Both the position numbers and the translations under genes were made by a program. Source: Kiritimatiellales bacterium (GTDB lineage Bacteria > Verrucomicrobiota > Kiritimatiellia > Kiritimatiellales > Tichowtungiaceae). From it: a stretch of DNA of 64,000 nucleotides. The notes below the pieces were generated by a model. The model was not told the origin of the DNA. It searched no databases and saw only the letters and a program-made list of their open reading frames with translations. Within the stretch, counting starts at the first letter, position 1. Every line of letters starts with the position of its first letter. Of the stretch, positions 1-8,359 are shown one piece after another. Where the stretch lies: assembly GCA_041656295.1 (NCBI GenBank), contig JBBADV010000006.1:100254-164253 (forward strand), written 5' to 3'.

Positions 1-1
1 T

Positions 2-205
2 GAACTTCATGAATTACTGAACTCGACGTTTTTTCGACCGGAAGAGGAATTGTACGACCTCGAAAACGATCCGTATGAAATGCATAATTTAGCAGGGAAT
101 CCTGAACATCGCGAAACGCTTCGGCGAATGCGCAATGCTCTAAGCGACTGGATGCACCGTACCGGCGATGATGGCGATCCGCGGAAACATCCTCGCCGCT
201 CATAA
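2..205 (+). CDS. Sulfatase, C-terminal fragment (cut by window edge)
   Basis: The first 67 codons, open from base 2 to a TAA at 203-205, encode the end of a sulfatase. The segment LYDLENDPYEMHNLA is the usual 'L(Y/F)D(L/M)xxDPxExxNL' strand-turn near the C-terminus of S1-family sulfatases, followed by a helix and a short basic tail. The catalytic part lies upstream of the window, so the nucleophile type cannot be read. The gene ends 23 bases before the next sulfatase and is probably in the same operon. Confidence 0.8.
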   Translation, partial: ELHELLNSTFFRPEEELYDLENDPYEMHNLAGNPEHRETLRRMRNALSDWMHRTGDDGDPRKHPRRS

Positions 206-228
206 CGGTCAAAAATAAGGAGAAAAAA

Positions 229-1692
229 ATGAAAAGACATGTCATCGAAGGATTATTTGCTGCCGGAATTTTTTCTATGGCCGGCGGTGCGGTTTCCGCG
301 CAGGAGAAAAAACCGAATATCATTGTAATTTTTACGGATGATCAGGGCTGGGCTGATCTCGGCATTCATGGTGCGGTGGATGATATCCGGACGCCGCATC
401 TGGATCAGCTGGCGCGCGATGGCGCGCTTTGCACCAGCGGATATGTAACGGCGCCGCAATGTGCCCCGTCGCGCGCCGGCCTCATGACCGGAAAATATCA
501 GCAGCGGTTCGGTTTTGATCATATTCCTGATGGACCGTTGCGGCTGGAGGAAATCACCGTGGCTGAACGTTTGAACGATGCCGGGTATACAACCGGCATG
601 GTTGGCAAATGGCACCTGGAACCGAATCACACCTGTGTAACCTGGGGGCGTGAAGTCTGCCCGGATAAAGTAGACGGCAACAAAGTTATTCCACCGGGTG
701 AGCTGGTGATGAAGTATTTTCCGGAGCATCAGGGCTTTGATGAATATTTTAAAGGCGAGATTCAGCGCTACTGGATTAATTACGGACTGGACGGAAAAAA
801 CCGGGCGCGCAACGGAGAGTGGATTACCATTCCGGAATTCCGCATAGACACGCAGACAAAAGCGGCGCTGTCTTTTATTGACCGGAATAAATCAAAACCG
901 TTTTTTCTTTATCTCGCGTACTTTGCGCCGCACGTTCCGCTGGAAGCATCCAAGAAATATCTGGACCGGTTTCCCGGCGAAATGCCGGAACGCCGGCGTT
1001 ATGCATTGGCCATGATGTCGGCGGTGGATGACGGCGTCGGCGAAATCCGCAAAAAACTGACCGATTACAGGATCGACCGGAACACGCTGATCTTTTACAT
1101 CGCGGATAACGGCGCGCCGTTAAAAATTGATATGGAAGATCTGCCGGTGTCTGTGCCGCACGGTGCCTGGGACGGTTCAATGAATGTTCCGTGGGTCGGC
1201 GAAAAAGGAATGCTGATGGAGGGCGGAATCCGTGTGCCGTATATTGTCACCTGGCCGGAAAAAATTCCTGTCGGCACAGTAATCAGCGACCCGGTGATTT
1301 CCCTGGATATGGCAGCAACAGCTGTTGCCGCTGCCGGATTACCGCCGGTGGAAGAGTTCGATGGAATTGATCTGATTCCGCATCTGCGCGCCGGTGCGGT
1401 GCCGGAACGTGATCTATGCTGGCGGTTCTGGCAGCAGAGTGCCATCCGGCGAGGAAAATGGAAATATCTCCGGCTGACGGACGGGCGCGAATTTCTTTAT
1501 GATATGGACAACGATGTTCACGAAAAAGAAAACCTGGTTTCGCAATATCCTGAAAAAGCGGGACAGCTTCGCGCTGCATGGCTGAACTGGGCGCAGGGAA
1601 TGCGGCCCGCCGGATTTCCTGCTGGAAAAATGAACGATCAGGAAGTTCTCTGGTACAACCATTATTTAAATCTCAAAAAGGATGTTCAGTAA
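229..1692 (+). CDS. Secreted S1-family sulfatase (Cys-type)
   Basis: 487 aa. Residues 1-24 form a signal peptide (MKRH, hydrophobic core, cleavage near VSAQ), so it acts in the periplasm or outside. The metal-binding pair is D37-D38 in TDDQGWADLG. The formylglycine motif is C78-A-P-S-R, expected to be matured by a formylglycine-generating enzyme. GMVGKWHLE and ADNGAP are the other conserved blocks. It would hydrolyse sulfate esters on a glycan; the substrate cannot be told from sequence. AAGGAG lies just before the ATG. The protein stops soon after the sulfatase fold with no added domain. Its stop overlaps the next ATG by one base (TAATG), which suggests translational coupling. Confidence 0.93.
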   Translation: MKRHVIEGLFAAGIFSMAGGAVSAQEKKPNIIVIFTDDQGWADLGIHGAVDDIRTPHLDQLARDGALCTSGYVTAPQCAPSRAGLMTGKYQQRFGFDHIPDGPLRLEEITVAERLNDAGYTTGMVGKWHLEPNHTCVTWGREVCPDKVDGNKVIPPGELVMKYFPEHQGFDEYFKGEIQRYWINYGLDGKNRARNGEWITIPEFRIDTQTKAALSFIDRNKSKPFFLYLAYFAPHVPLEASKKYLDRFPGEMPERRRYALAMMSAVDDGVGEIRKKLTDYRIDRNTLIFYIADNGAPLKIDMEDLPVSVPHGAWDGSMNVPWVGEKGMLMEGGIRVPYIVTWPEKIPVGTVISDPVISLDMAATAVAAAGLPPVEEFDGIDLIPHLRAGAVPERDLCWRFWQQSAIRRGKWKYLRLTDGREFLYDMDNDVHEKENLVSQYPEKAGQLRAAWLNWAQGMRPAGFPAGKMNDQEVLWYNHYLNLKKDVQ

Positions 1693-2657
1693 TGACTTCA
1701 CGCGAACGCATTGAGCGGGCAATCCGGTTTGAAACACCGGACCGGCTGCCGTTCAATTTCTGGATGGATCGCCGGAGAATGAATGAGCTGAATTCCAAAT
1801 ACGGCGAAGATTTCCGGGTTACCCGTTTCGACGCAGATGTTGTTGAGGCAATGTGCATGATCCCGTTTCCGACCGGACGGTTTGAAGAAAAGGCGGGATC
1901 GGCCTGGATGGTTGAACCGCTGTTCCGTGACTGGAATGAAACACTGCAGATCAGGCTGCCGGATCCTGAGGATACGAAGCTGACCGCACCGGCGGAAGCT
2001 GTATTAAAAAAATATCCGGATAAAGCGGTGATTGCTGATCTGCCGAATGTTTTGACGCATGTAGAAATGATGATGTCGCAGGCGGATTTTTATATGGACC
2101 TGATGGATGAACCGGAGTTGATTTCTGCATTCTTTCATCGCATGTCCGATGTGATGGCGGCAGTGGCAGAACGGTTATGCAAACTTGATATTACAGCGCT
2201 CTATGTGATGGACGATGTCGCGGCGAACAGCGGCCTGCTGATATCGCCGGCACAACTCCGCGAGTATATTCTGCCGCATTGGAAAAAAGTGATTGACGTT
2301 GCACACACATACAATAAGCCCGTTTTTTTTCACACAGATGGAAAAATAACGGAATTATATGATTTATTCGCCGATGAGTTGAACATCAGAATGCTGAATC
2401 CGGTTCAACCGGATTTGCAGGATGTCGGCAGTTTTTCCAGAACATATAAAGGACGCACCGGGATTTACGGCGGACTTTATACCGGACGGATTCACATGAT
2501 GTCGCCGGTCGAAATTCGCGATCATGTGTTTGATTTGTTTGAGAAAGCCGGGCAGGGCGGCGGGCTGATTGTTTCGTCGCATGACCTGGATATATCCACA
2601 ACCGAAGAGCAGTTGACTGTGCTGGTTGACGCAATTAAGGAGTGCAGATACGAATGA
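1692..2657 (+). CDS. URO-D superfamily protein without the zinc/cysteine site
   Basis: 321 aa from the ATG that overlaps the preceding stop; a longer in-frame extension to 1578 lies inside the sulfatase and is not used. The start MTSRERIERAIRFETPDRLP is typical of the uroporphyrinogen-decarboxylase superfamily, which also holds methylcobamide:CoM methyltransferases (MtaA/MtbA). No signal peptide, so cytoplasmic. Where methyltransferase relatives carry H-x-C, this protein has H214-T-D216, and the later region has GGGLIVSSHD with no cysteine. It is therefore probably neither a heme enzyme (no heme genes nearby) nor a standard zinc methyltransferase. It sits between a sulfatase and a glycosidase and may process a modified sugar or a methyl group; that is inference. 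Confidence 0.8.
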   Translation: MTSRERIERAIRFETPDRLPFNFWMDRRRMNELNSKYGEDFRVTRFDADVVEAMCMIPFPTGRFEEKAGSAWMVEPLFRDWNETLQIRLPDPEDTKLTAPAEAVLKKYPDKAVIADLPNVLTHVEMMMSQADFYMDLMDEPELISAFFHRMSDVMAAVAERLCKLDITALYVMDDVAANSGLLISPAQLREYILPHWKKVIDVAHTYNKPVFFHTDGKITELYDLFADELNIRMLNPVQPDLQDVGSFSRTYKGRTGIYGGLYTGRIHMMSPVEIRDHVFDLFEKAGQGGGLIVSSHDLDISTTEEQLTVLVDAIKECRYE

Positions 2658-4828
2658 AAAAAACAGTTTTTACCGCAGTATTAATCTGCGCCGGAATTGC
2701 CGGCGCCAAAGGAACGGTCGATACAAACCTGACCTCGTTTTCCTTCTCTGCACAGCCGGCGGTGTCCCGCTGGTACAACGATTATCTGTCCAGATTTTTC
2801 ACCGGGCGCGTGACGGAAAATGCAACATATTCGATGGAATATAAAGCCATTGCGGATGTATGGCTGAGCGGTGCTTTCTGGGACCGGCAACCGGTTCAGC
2901 TTTCCACCCGAAACCGTCTGCTGAACACGCCGATAAACAGCGAAGGGTTTATCTCTGCGCAGCAGCATCCGGCCAATTCACTGGACATCGGCTGGCCTTT
3001 TCCTGTCTGGCCGCAGGTGCCGGGCGGGCACAAAGGAATTTCTGCCGGCTGGCATTTTTATGATGAGCCGTGGCCGTGGGAACTGGTTATCAAAAATGTC
3101 CGCAATCATCCGAAGATGTATCCGGATGTTATGGGCGCTGCTGCCGCAAAGGCGTGGACGCTGGATCAGATGACCGATGGCGGGCTGATTCCCGCCCGGC
3201 GAGTCTGGAAACTTGACGCTGCCGGGACACATCCATCGCTCACGTCTCCGGCAGGCACAACGCTGGATGCATATAACTGCCCGTATATTCAAATCCGCTG
3301 GAGCAGTTCCGGTGCAATTGATGGCGAATATACGCCGTACATGGAATGGCTTGGCGGGGGCGAATCGAACTGGAGCGAAACGCGCCGGATGTATTTCTAT
3401 CCCGAAAAAACACCGCTCAGCGAATCCACCGGCGGACTGTTCCATTCCAGTCTGCCGCTTTACCGGCATCCTGAATGGACCGGAAGAATTGAACGTATCC
3501 GGTTTACGTTTCCGACGGACGGAACGGCACGAACATTTTTTATTCATTCCATTTTTTCGCATTGGGACACCCGTCATCTGGTGAATAATGCCATCTATAT
3601 TAAAGCGGCGAATGAATATTTCCGCTGGACCGGCGATTACGGTTTTCTCCGGCAGATCATGCCGCGTCTGCGGACAGCGCTCCGGTATATGATGGATGAG
3701 GGACATGCATTGGAATTAGATAACATTCGCTGCACCTGGCCGGGACACGACGGACGTCCGGGATATGATGTGGATGCGAACGGTAAAAAGACCTTTCGTA
3801 TCGGTCACGGCAAAGGCGGAAATTACTGGGATCTTCTGCCGATGGGCTGGGATGATATGTATACAACGACGCATTATTACGCGTCGCTGCTGGTCATGGC
3901 ACAGCTTGAAGAACTGGCGGCGGAGAATCCGGGCTGGGATGTGCCGGCAGGAGTTGCAAAATTTGATCCGGCTTTTCTTCGCGAACATGCAGCAAAAGTA
4001 AAAGAAAACACGAATAAAAAATTCTGGAATGATAAAGACAGGCGTTTCACCGGTTGTATTGATGCCGATGGTGTTGTGCGGGATTATGGTTTTACGTTCG
4101 TTAATCTTGAAGCGGTGTATTACGGCATTGCCAGTGGCGGGCATGCACGGGAAATTTTCAAATGGATTAACGGCGAACGGATCGTCCGTAACGATACGTC
4201 GCGCGGGAAAGATATTTATATCTTCCGGCTTGCGCCGCGTGCGACGACAAAACGTAATGTCGGATGGTACGGGCATTCATGGACAGGCCCGGAAACGCTT
4301 CCCTTTGGCGGACAGGTGCAGGACGGCGGTGCAGTACTTGGTTTTTCATTCTACGATGTGATGAGCCGTATCAAAATTCTTGGTGCGGATAATGCATGGA
4401 AACGGCTGATGGAAATTTATAACTGGGACGATGAGGTTCAAAAATACGGCGGCTACCGGAAATATTATGGCGATGGTAAAGGCGGGACAACACTTCAGGG
4501 CGGCGGCACCGCCGGCGGAATCGGAATTGATTTTGAGTTCACCGAAAGCAGCATGATTTCTGCCGTTATTCCGTTTGGTTTCATGGGCTTAAATCCGGAT
4601 GGAAATGTGCTGAACATAATGCCGAACCTGCCGAAAGCCTGTCCGGAAATGACCGTGCGTAATCTGCGTTATCACGGTACGCCGCTCGATGTTACCGTTT
4701 CCGCACAGCGTGCAGAAATCCAGGTGAAATCCGCTCCACCGGCGGAGTTGAAAATCCGGTTTTCCGGCGGAGAGATTATTACAATCCGTGATGCCGGCAG
4801 ATATCTGTTCGAAAGGGAGTTGAAGTGA
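2654..4828 (+). CDS. Secreted six-hairpin glycosidase-like protein
   Basis: 724 aa from the ATG at 2654, which overlaps the upstream stop (ATGA) and has AAGGAG at 2637-2642. A GTG at 2642 overlaps that ribosome site and is unlikely to be used. Residues 1-20 (MKKTVFTAVLICAGIAGAKG) are a signal peptide. The N-terminal ~290 residues look like a beta-sandwich. From about residue 300 the pattern AANEYFRWTGDYGFLRQIMP and later HYYASLLVMAQLEELA resembles the (alpha/alpha)6 barrel of six-hairpin glycosidases (GH63/78/95-type). I cannot assign a GH family. W/D/H-rich stretches near residues 360-400 and 540-560 may hold the catalytic acids. The context with sulfatases supports exo-action on a sulfated glycan. 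Confidence 0.7.
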   Translation: MKKTVFTAVLICAGIAGAKGTVDTNLTSFSFSAQPAVSRWYNDYLSRFFTGRVTENATYSMEYKAIADVWLSGAFWDRQPVQLSTRNRLLNTPINSEGFISAQQHPANSLDIGWPFPVWPQVPGGHKGISAGWHFYDEPWPWELVIKNVRNHPKMYPDVMGAAAAKAWTLDQMTDGGLIPARRVWKLDAAGTHPSLTSPAGTTLDAYNCPYIQIRWSSSGAIDGEYTPYMEWLGGGESNWSETRRMYFYPEKTPLSESTGGLFHSSLPLYRHPEWTGRIERIRFTFPTDGTARTFFIHSIFSHWDTRHLVNNAIYIKAANEYFRWTGDYGFLRQIMPRLRTALRYMMDEGHALELDNIRCTWPGHDGRPGYDVDANGKKTFRIGHGKGGNYWDLLPMGWDDMYTTTHYYASLLVMAQLEELAAENPGWDVPAGVAKFDPAFLREHAAKVKENTNKKFWNDKDRRFTGCIDADGVVRDYGFTFVNLEAVYYGIASGGHAREIFKWINGERIVRNDTSRGKDIYIFRLAPRATTKRNVGWYGHSWTGPETLPFGGQVQDGGAVLGFSFYDVMSRIKILGADNAWKRLMEIYNWDDEVQKYGGYRKYYGDGKGGTTLQGGGTAGGIGIDFEFTESSMISAVIPFGFMGLNPDGNVLNIMPNLPKACPEMTVRNLRYHGTPLDVTVSAQRAEIQVKSAPPAELKIRFSGGEIITIRDAGRYLFERELK

Positions 4829-6729
4829 TAAAAACTAAACTGATTATGACTCTGAGTGCGGCGGCGCCGGTGTTGCTGGCGTCAGCGGCGCCGGTGCAGC
4901 GTCCGAATGTCATCTTTATTCTTTCTGATGATCACCGCGCTGATCTCATGGAATTTGCCGGGCATCCGCTGATCAAAACGCCGCATCTGAATTCCATGGC
5001 AGCCAAAGGAATTTATTTTCCGAATGCATTTGCAAACTCTCCGCTCTGCACACCGTCGCGGGCATCGTTCTTTTCCGGTAAATATTGCGAACGCACCGGC
5101 GCGCCGCGCATTGTAGAGTGTGCTTCCGGATTTCTGGAGCTGGAAAAAACGTTTCCGGAATATCTGCATGCCGCCGGTTATAAAACCGGATTCATTGGCA
5201 AGTGGCATCTGGGCGAAGGTAAGAAACCGAAGAAGGGATTTGATTACTGGGTCAGCTGGAACTGGGTCGGCGGAGATTTTGATTTTACTGTTTTTGCAAA
5301 CGGCGTGCCGGTGAAAATTAACGGTTTTACCGATGACTGGACGTCACGGAAAGCCGCTGATTTTGTGCGGGAAAACGCCGGCAACAATCAGCCCTTTTTC
5401 CTTTATCTTGGATTGAAAGCGCCGCATCTGCCCTTTGCTTTTCCGGAACGGCTCAGCGGCGCATTTGACGGCATTGAAATTCCAAAGCCGGCAAGCTACG
5501 GCGAAGATTATGAGGTTACCGGAAAGCGCGGTCTCATCGGCACAGGAATCGGTGTTGAAACATTTGTCGGCGCGATCCCGAAATTTGGCAGCTGGGATAA
5601 TTATTCAAAAAGTTACTATCGTGCAGCGCTGTCTATTGATGGTTCTGTCGGCAATGTTCTCGCCGCTGTCCGTGCCGCCGGAATAGAGGAGAATACAATT
5701 ATTATTTATTCTTCAGATCATGGCTATCACATCGGAGAGCACGCGCTGACTGAAAAACATTATACATACCGGCATTCACTGCGGATTCCCATGGTGATGC
5801 AATATCCGGCGCTGATTCGCGGCGGGATAAAATCAGACGCGCTGGTGATGGGAATGGATATTGCACCAACTGTGCTGGAACTGTGCGGAGTTTCCGTTCC
5901 TGCGGATATGAATGGAAAAAGCTGGCTGCCGGTAGTGCAGAATAACGGCGCCGGCGGAGTTCATGAATATATCTACAGTGCACTGAATACGGCCGTAACA
6001 GAAGAACTGTTCCGTACAAACCTTTGTGTTGAGAATGATCGATATAAACTGATCTGGTTTCCGACACTTGATCATTATGAGCTGTTCGATACAAAAAATG
6101 ATGTGGACGAAATGAACAATCTTGCGCGGAATGCGGCATACGCCGGCATTTTTGCTGAAATGAAACAGGCGCTCGAACAGAAAATTAAAGAAGCCGAGTG
6201 GGGACAGTCTGTTTCATCAGCATTGCCTGCCGGTGTTTATGTCCTCGGTCCGGTGATGACTGCGGATGACGCTTCTGTGCGAAAGAGTATTTTTTCCTCT
6301 TCTGCGATTAATTACGATGATCCAATAAATGTTAATGGCCGGACGTATAATTGGAAATATATTAACAAATCAAATGTGGTGAATCTCACCGGACATTTTG
6401 AAAACAGAAAAGGCGCGCGCGGTTACATCGCATTTCCCGTTGAAAATCTCCAGCATTCAACAGGATTTCTGCGTCTTGCAATGAATGATAATAAGATTCC
6501 TTCCGCCGGCCTGTGGAACGGACGGGTAATTTATGTAAACAGAATCGGCGCGCAGCCGTTCAACTATGAACACAGCGGACTGCCGTGGTTTTTTGAATAC
6601 TCTCCGCCGTTGCGACCGGGGCGGAACGATGTGGTTCTCGGGTTTATTGCGCAGGGCGAAGATGTGCCGCTGGTGTTCCCGCTGGCAGCATTGCGATTTG
6701 AAGGGAAGCTGGCGTTTCCGGTAAAATAA
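4825..6729 (+). CDS. Secreted S1-family sulfatase with C-terminal extension
   Basis: 634 aa from a GTG at 4825 that overlaps the upstream TGA, with GGGAG upstream. Signal peptide through about residue 23 (ASAAPVQ). Metal pair D35-D36 in SDDHRAD; formylglycine motif C75-T-P-S-R; GFIGKWHLGEG; SSDHGYHIGEH. The SDHG version with a following GEH resembles iduronate-2-sulfatase-like members rather than the DNG type of the gene at 229; this is a fold-level remark, not a substrate call. After about residue 480 there is a roughly 150-residue tail of beta character (VNGRTYNWKYINKSNVV onward), probably a non-catalytic sandwich domain. It is part of the plus-strand sulfatase operon. Confidence 0.9.
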   Translation: MIKTKLIMTLSAAAPVLLASAAPVQRPNVIFILSDDHRADLMEFAGHPLIKTPHLNSMAAKGIYFPNAFANSPLCTPSRASFFSGKYCERTGAPRIVECASGFLELEKTFPEYLHAAGYKTGFIGKWHLGEGKKPKKGFDYWVSWNWVGGDFDFTVFANGVPVKINGFTDDWTSRKAADFVRENAGNNQPFFLYLGLKAPHLPFAFPERLSGAFDGIEIPKPASYGEDYEVTGKRGLIGTGIGVETFVGAIPKFGSWDNYSKSYYRAALSIDGSVGNVLAAVRAAGIEENTIIIYSSDHGYHIGEHALTEKHYTYRHSLRIPMVMQYPALIRGGIKSDALVMGMDIAPTVLELCGVSVPADMNGKSWLPVVQNNGAGGVHEYIYSALNTAVTEELFRTNLCVENDRYKLIWFPTLDHYELFDTKNDVDEMNNLARNAAYAGIFAEMKQALEQKIKEAEWGQSVSSALPAGVYVLGPVMTADDASVRKSIFSSSAINYDDPINVNGRTYNWKYINKSNVVNLTGHFENRKGARGYIAFPVENLQHSTGFLRLAMNDNKIPSAGLWNGRVIYVNRIGAQPFNYEHSGLPWFFEYSPPLRPGRNDVVLGFIAQGEDVPLVFPLAALRFEGKLAFPVK

Positions 6730-6769
6730 TTTTTTATCGCGAATAAACATGAAAACAGGAGGAATAATA

Positions 6770-8329
6770 ATGAAACGAAGAGATTTTATCGGAACTGCCG
6801 GCGCGGCAGCAGCACTGCCGATTTTGTCGCGTTCTGCCGGGAGGAAAGCCGTCCGCCGGCCGAATATTCTGTTTGTTTTTGCCGATCAGCTCCGCTCGAT
6901 GGAACTCGGGTGTTATGGCGGGAAACAGGTGCGTACACCGAATATCGACCGGTTGGCAAAAGAAGGTGTCCGCTTTTCGCACGCGATCAGCACTTATCCG
7001 GTCTGTTCGCCGTTTCGCGGAATGCTGATGACCGGAAATTTTCCAATGAAAAACGGTATGGTCATGAATGATCATTTTATGAGAAATCCGTCGCCGTATT
7101 TCGCCGAAGTGTGCCGGGCGAACGGTTATCAGACCGGTTATATCGGCAAGTGGCATATCGACGGTCGCGGCCGGCAGGCGCATATTCCGCCGGAACGGCG
7201 GCGCGGGTTTGATTTTTGGCGTACGCTGGAATGTACCCATGACTATTTCAATTCGAACTATTACTTTCAGGATGAGACAACCATGCGGAAATGGGAAGGA
7301 TATGATGCAGTTTCGCAGACCGATTGCGCCTGCGAATTTATTCAGCAGAATGCCGGTGCGGATCCGTTCTGCCTGTTTCTTGCGTGGGGGCCGCCGCATG
7401 ACCCGTATATTGCTCCTCCGGAATATATAAAACGCTTTCCCCGTGAACGGATCCAGCTGCGTAAGAATGTGGATGATTTTAATGCTGCTGAAAAAATGTG
7501 GAGTGAAAGCGATACATTGCTACCGGAAAGCTATCAGGCAACGCGGAACGCATTTATGACAAATCTTCGCGACAAGTCAAACGCAGCGATCAAAACATGG
7601 TATCAGGGCTATTATGCGTCGATTGAAGTGCTTGATGATTGTATGGGACGTCTGCTGGATACACTGCAGCAGACCGGCCTGCTGGATGATACAATTATTG
7701 TGTTCACATCGGACCACGGAGACATCCTCGGTTCGCACCGGCAATACGGGAAAACACTGCCGTATGAAGAGTCCATCCGTATTCCGTTTATCGTGCGTTA
7801 TCCTGAAAAAATAAAACCGGCAACCCGGACGGATGCACTGCTGGCACCGGTGGATATGATGCCGACGCTGCTTTCACTGGCCGGACTTGACTGTCCGCCG
7901 GTCGATGGAAAAGATATCAGCAGAGCCATGCAGGGACGCGAGGAGGAGCTGCAGGATGCGGTTCTGATTATGCGAATGGTCTGGTTGAGTACGAACTGGA
8001 TTACCAACGGCAGCGGCCCGTGGCGCGGTGTTCGCACAAAACAGTATACGTATGCCCGCCGTTCCGATACCGGCGCGCCGTGGATGCTTTTTGATAATGA
8101 AAAGGATCCGCAGCAGTTACAAAATCTGATTAATACTCCGGCATACGCCGGACTGGTAAAACAGCTCGATGCGAAAACGGATGAACTTTTGAAAGCAGCC
8201 GGCGACCCGGAAGACCCGGTAAAGATTGCAAACCTGATCTGGCAGGAGCGTGCTCAAATGAAAATGCCGATCAGCCGCGATGTGCTTTTCCCTGAGAAAA
8301 TTCCGGCGGGCTCGGGATTCTATTCATAA
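6770..8329 (+). CDS. Tat-exported sulfatase with CSPFR motif
   Basis: 519 aa from the ATG at 6770, preceded by AGGAGG; an upstream in-frame ATG at 6749 would place the ribosome site inside the gene. The N-terminus MKRRDFIGTAGAAAALPIL is a twin-arginine signal, so the protein is exported folded. The modification site reads C79-S-P-F-R rather than CxPSR; it keeps the minimal C-x-P-x-R. The first metal position is D39-Q40 (FADQLRS), the 'DQ' type also seen in choline-sulfatase and phosphonate-monoester-hydrolase relatives. YIGKWHIDG and SDHGDILGSH complete the fold. Tat export differs from the Sec-type signals of the neighbouring sulfatases. Confidence 0.9.
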   Translation: MKRRDFIGTAGAAAALPILSRSAGRKAVRRPNILFVFADQLRSMELGCYGGKQVRTPNIDRLAKEGVRFSHAISTYPVCSPFRGMLMTGNFPMKNGMVMNDHFMRNPSPYFAEVCRANGYQTGYIGKWHIDGRGRQAHIPPERRRGFDFWRTLECTHDYFNSNYYFQDETTMRKWEGYDAVSQTDCACEFIQQNAGADPFCLFLAWGPPHDPYIAPPEYIKRFPRERIQLRKNVDDFNAAEKMWSESDTLLPESYQATRNAFMTNLRDKSNAAIKTWYQGYYASIEVLDDCMGRLLDTLQQTGLLDDTIIVFTSDHGDILGSHRQYGKTLPYEESIRIPFIVRYPEKIKPATRTDALLAPVDMMPTLLSLAGLDCPPVDGKDISRAMQGREEELQDAVLIMRMVWLSTNWITNGSGPWRGVRTKQYTYARRSDTGAPWMLFDNEKDPQQLQNLINTPAYAGLVKQLDAKTDELLKAAGDPEDPVKIANLIWQERAQMKMPISRDVLFPEKIPAGSGFYS

Positions 8330-8330
8330 G

Positions 8331-8343
8331 GATAACATTTACA
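8331..8343 (+). promoter_or_regulatory. Possible LacI-type operator half-palindrome
   Basis: The 30-base gap between two sulfatase genes holds GATAACATTTACA. The element upstream of the PEP-CTERM gene (12344-12356) is GATAACGTTTACA, one base different. LacI-family operators often resemble TGTAAACGTTTACA with a central CG. This copy lacks the CG, so it may be a weak site or a coincidence. Confidence 0.25.
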
Positions 8344-8359
8344 ATAAAGGAAAAAATCG

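Noticed and set aside
253..1579. Several minus-strand frames of 80-160 codons opposite the first sulfatase
   Set aside because: Composition and lack of motifs, signal peptides or ribosome sites mark them as shadows of the coding strand. The same holds for most long frames opposite the sulfatases, for example 2978-3706, 3716-4276 and 6734-7399.
1578..1691. 38-codon extension of the first URO-D gene
   Set aside because: It lies inside the preceding sulfatase. The family N-terminus begins at the ATG overlapping the sulfatase stop.
1692..2657. Uroporphyrinogen decarboxylase of heme synthesis (hemE)
   Set aside because: No other heme genes are nearby, the context is polysaccharide degradation, and the sequence pattern is of the wider URO-D/methyltransferase superfamily.
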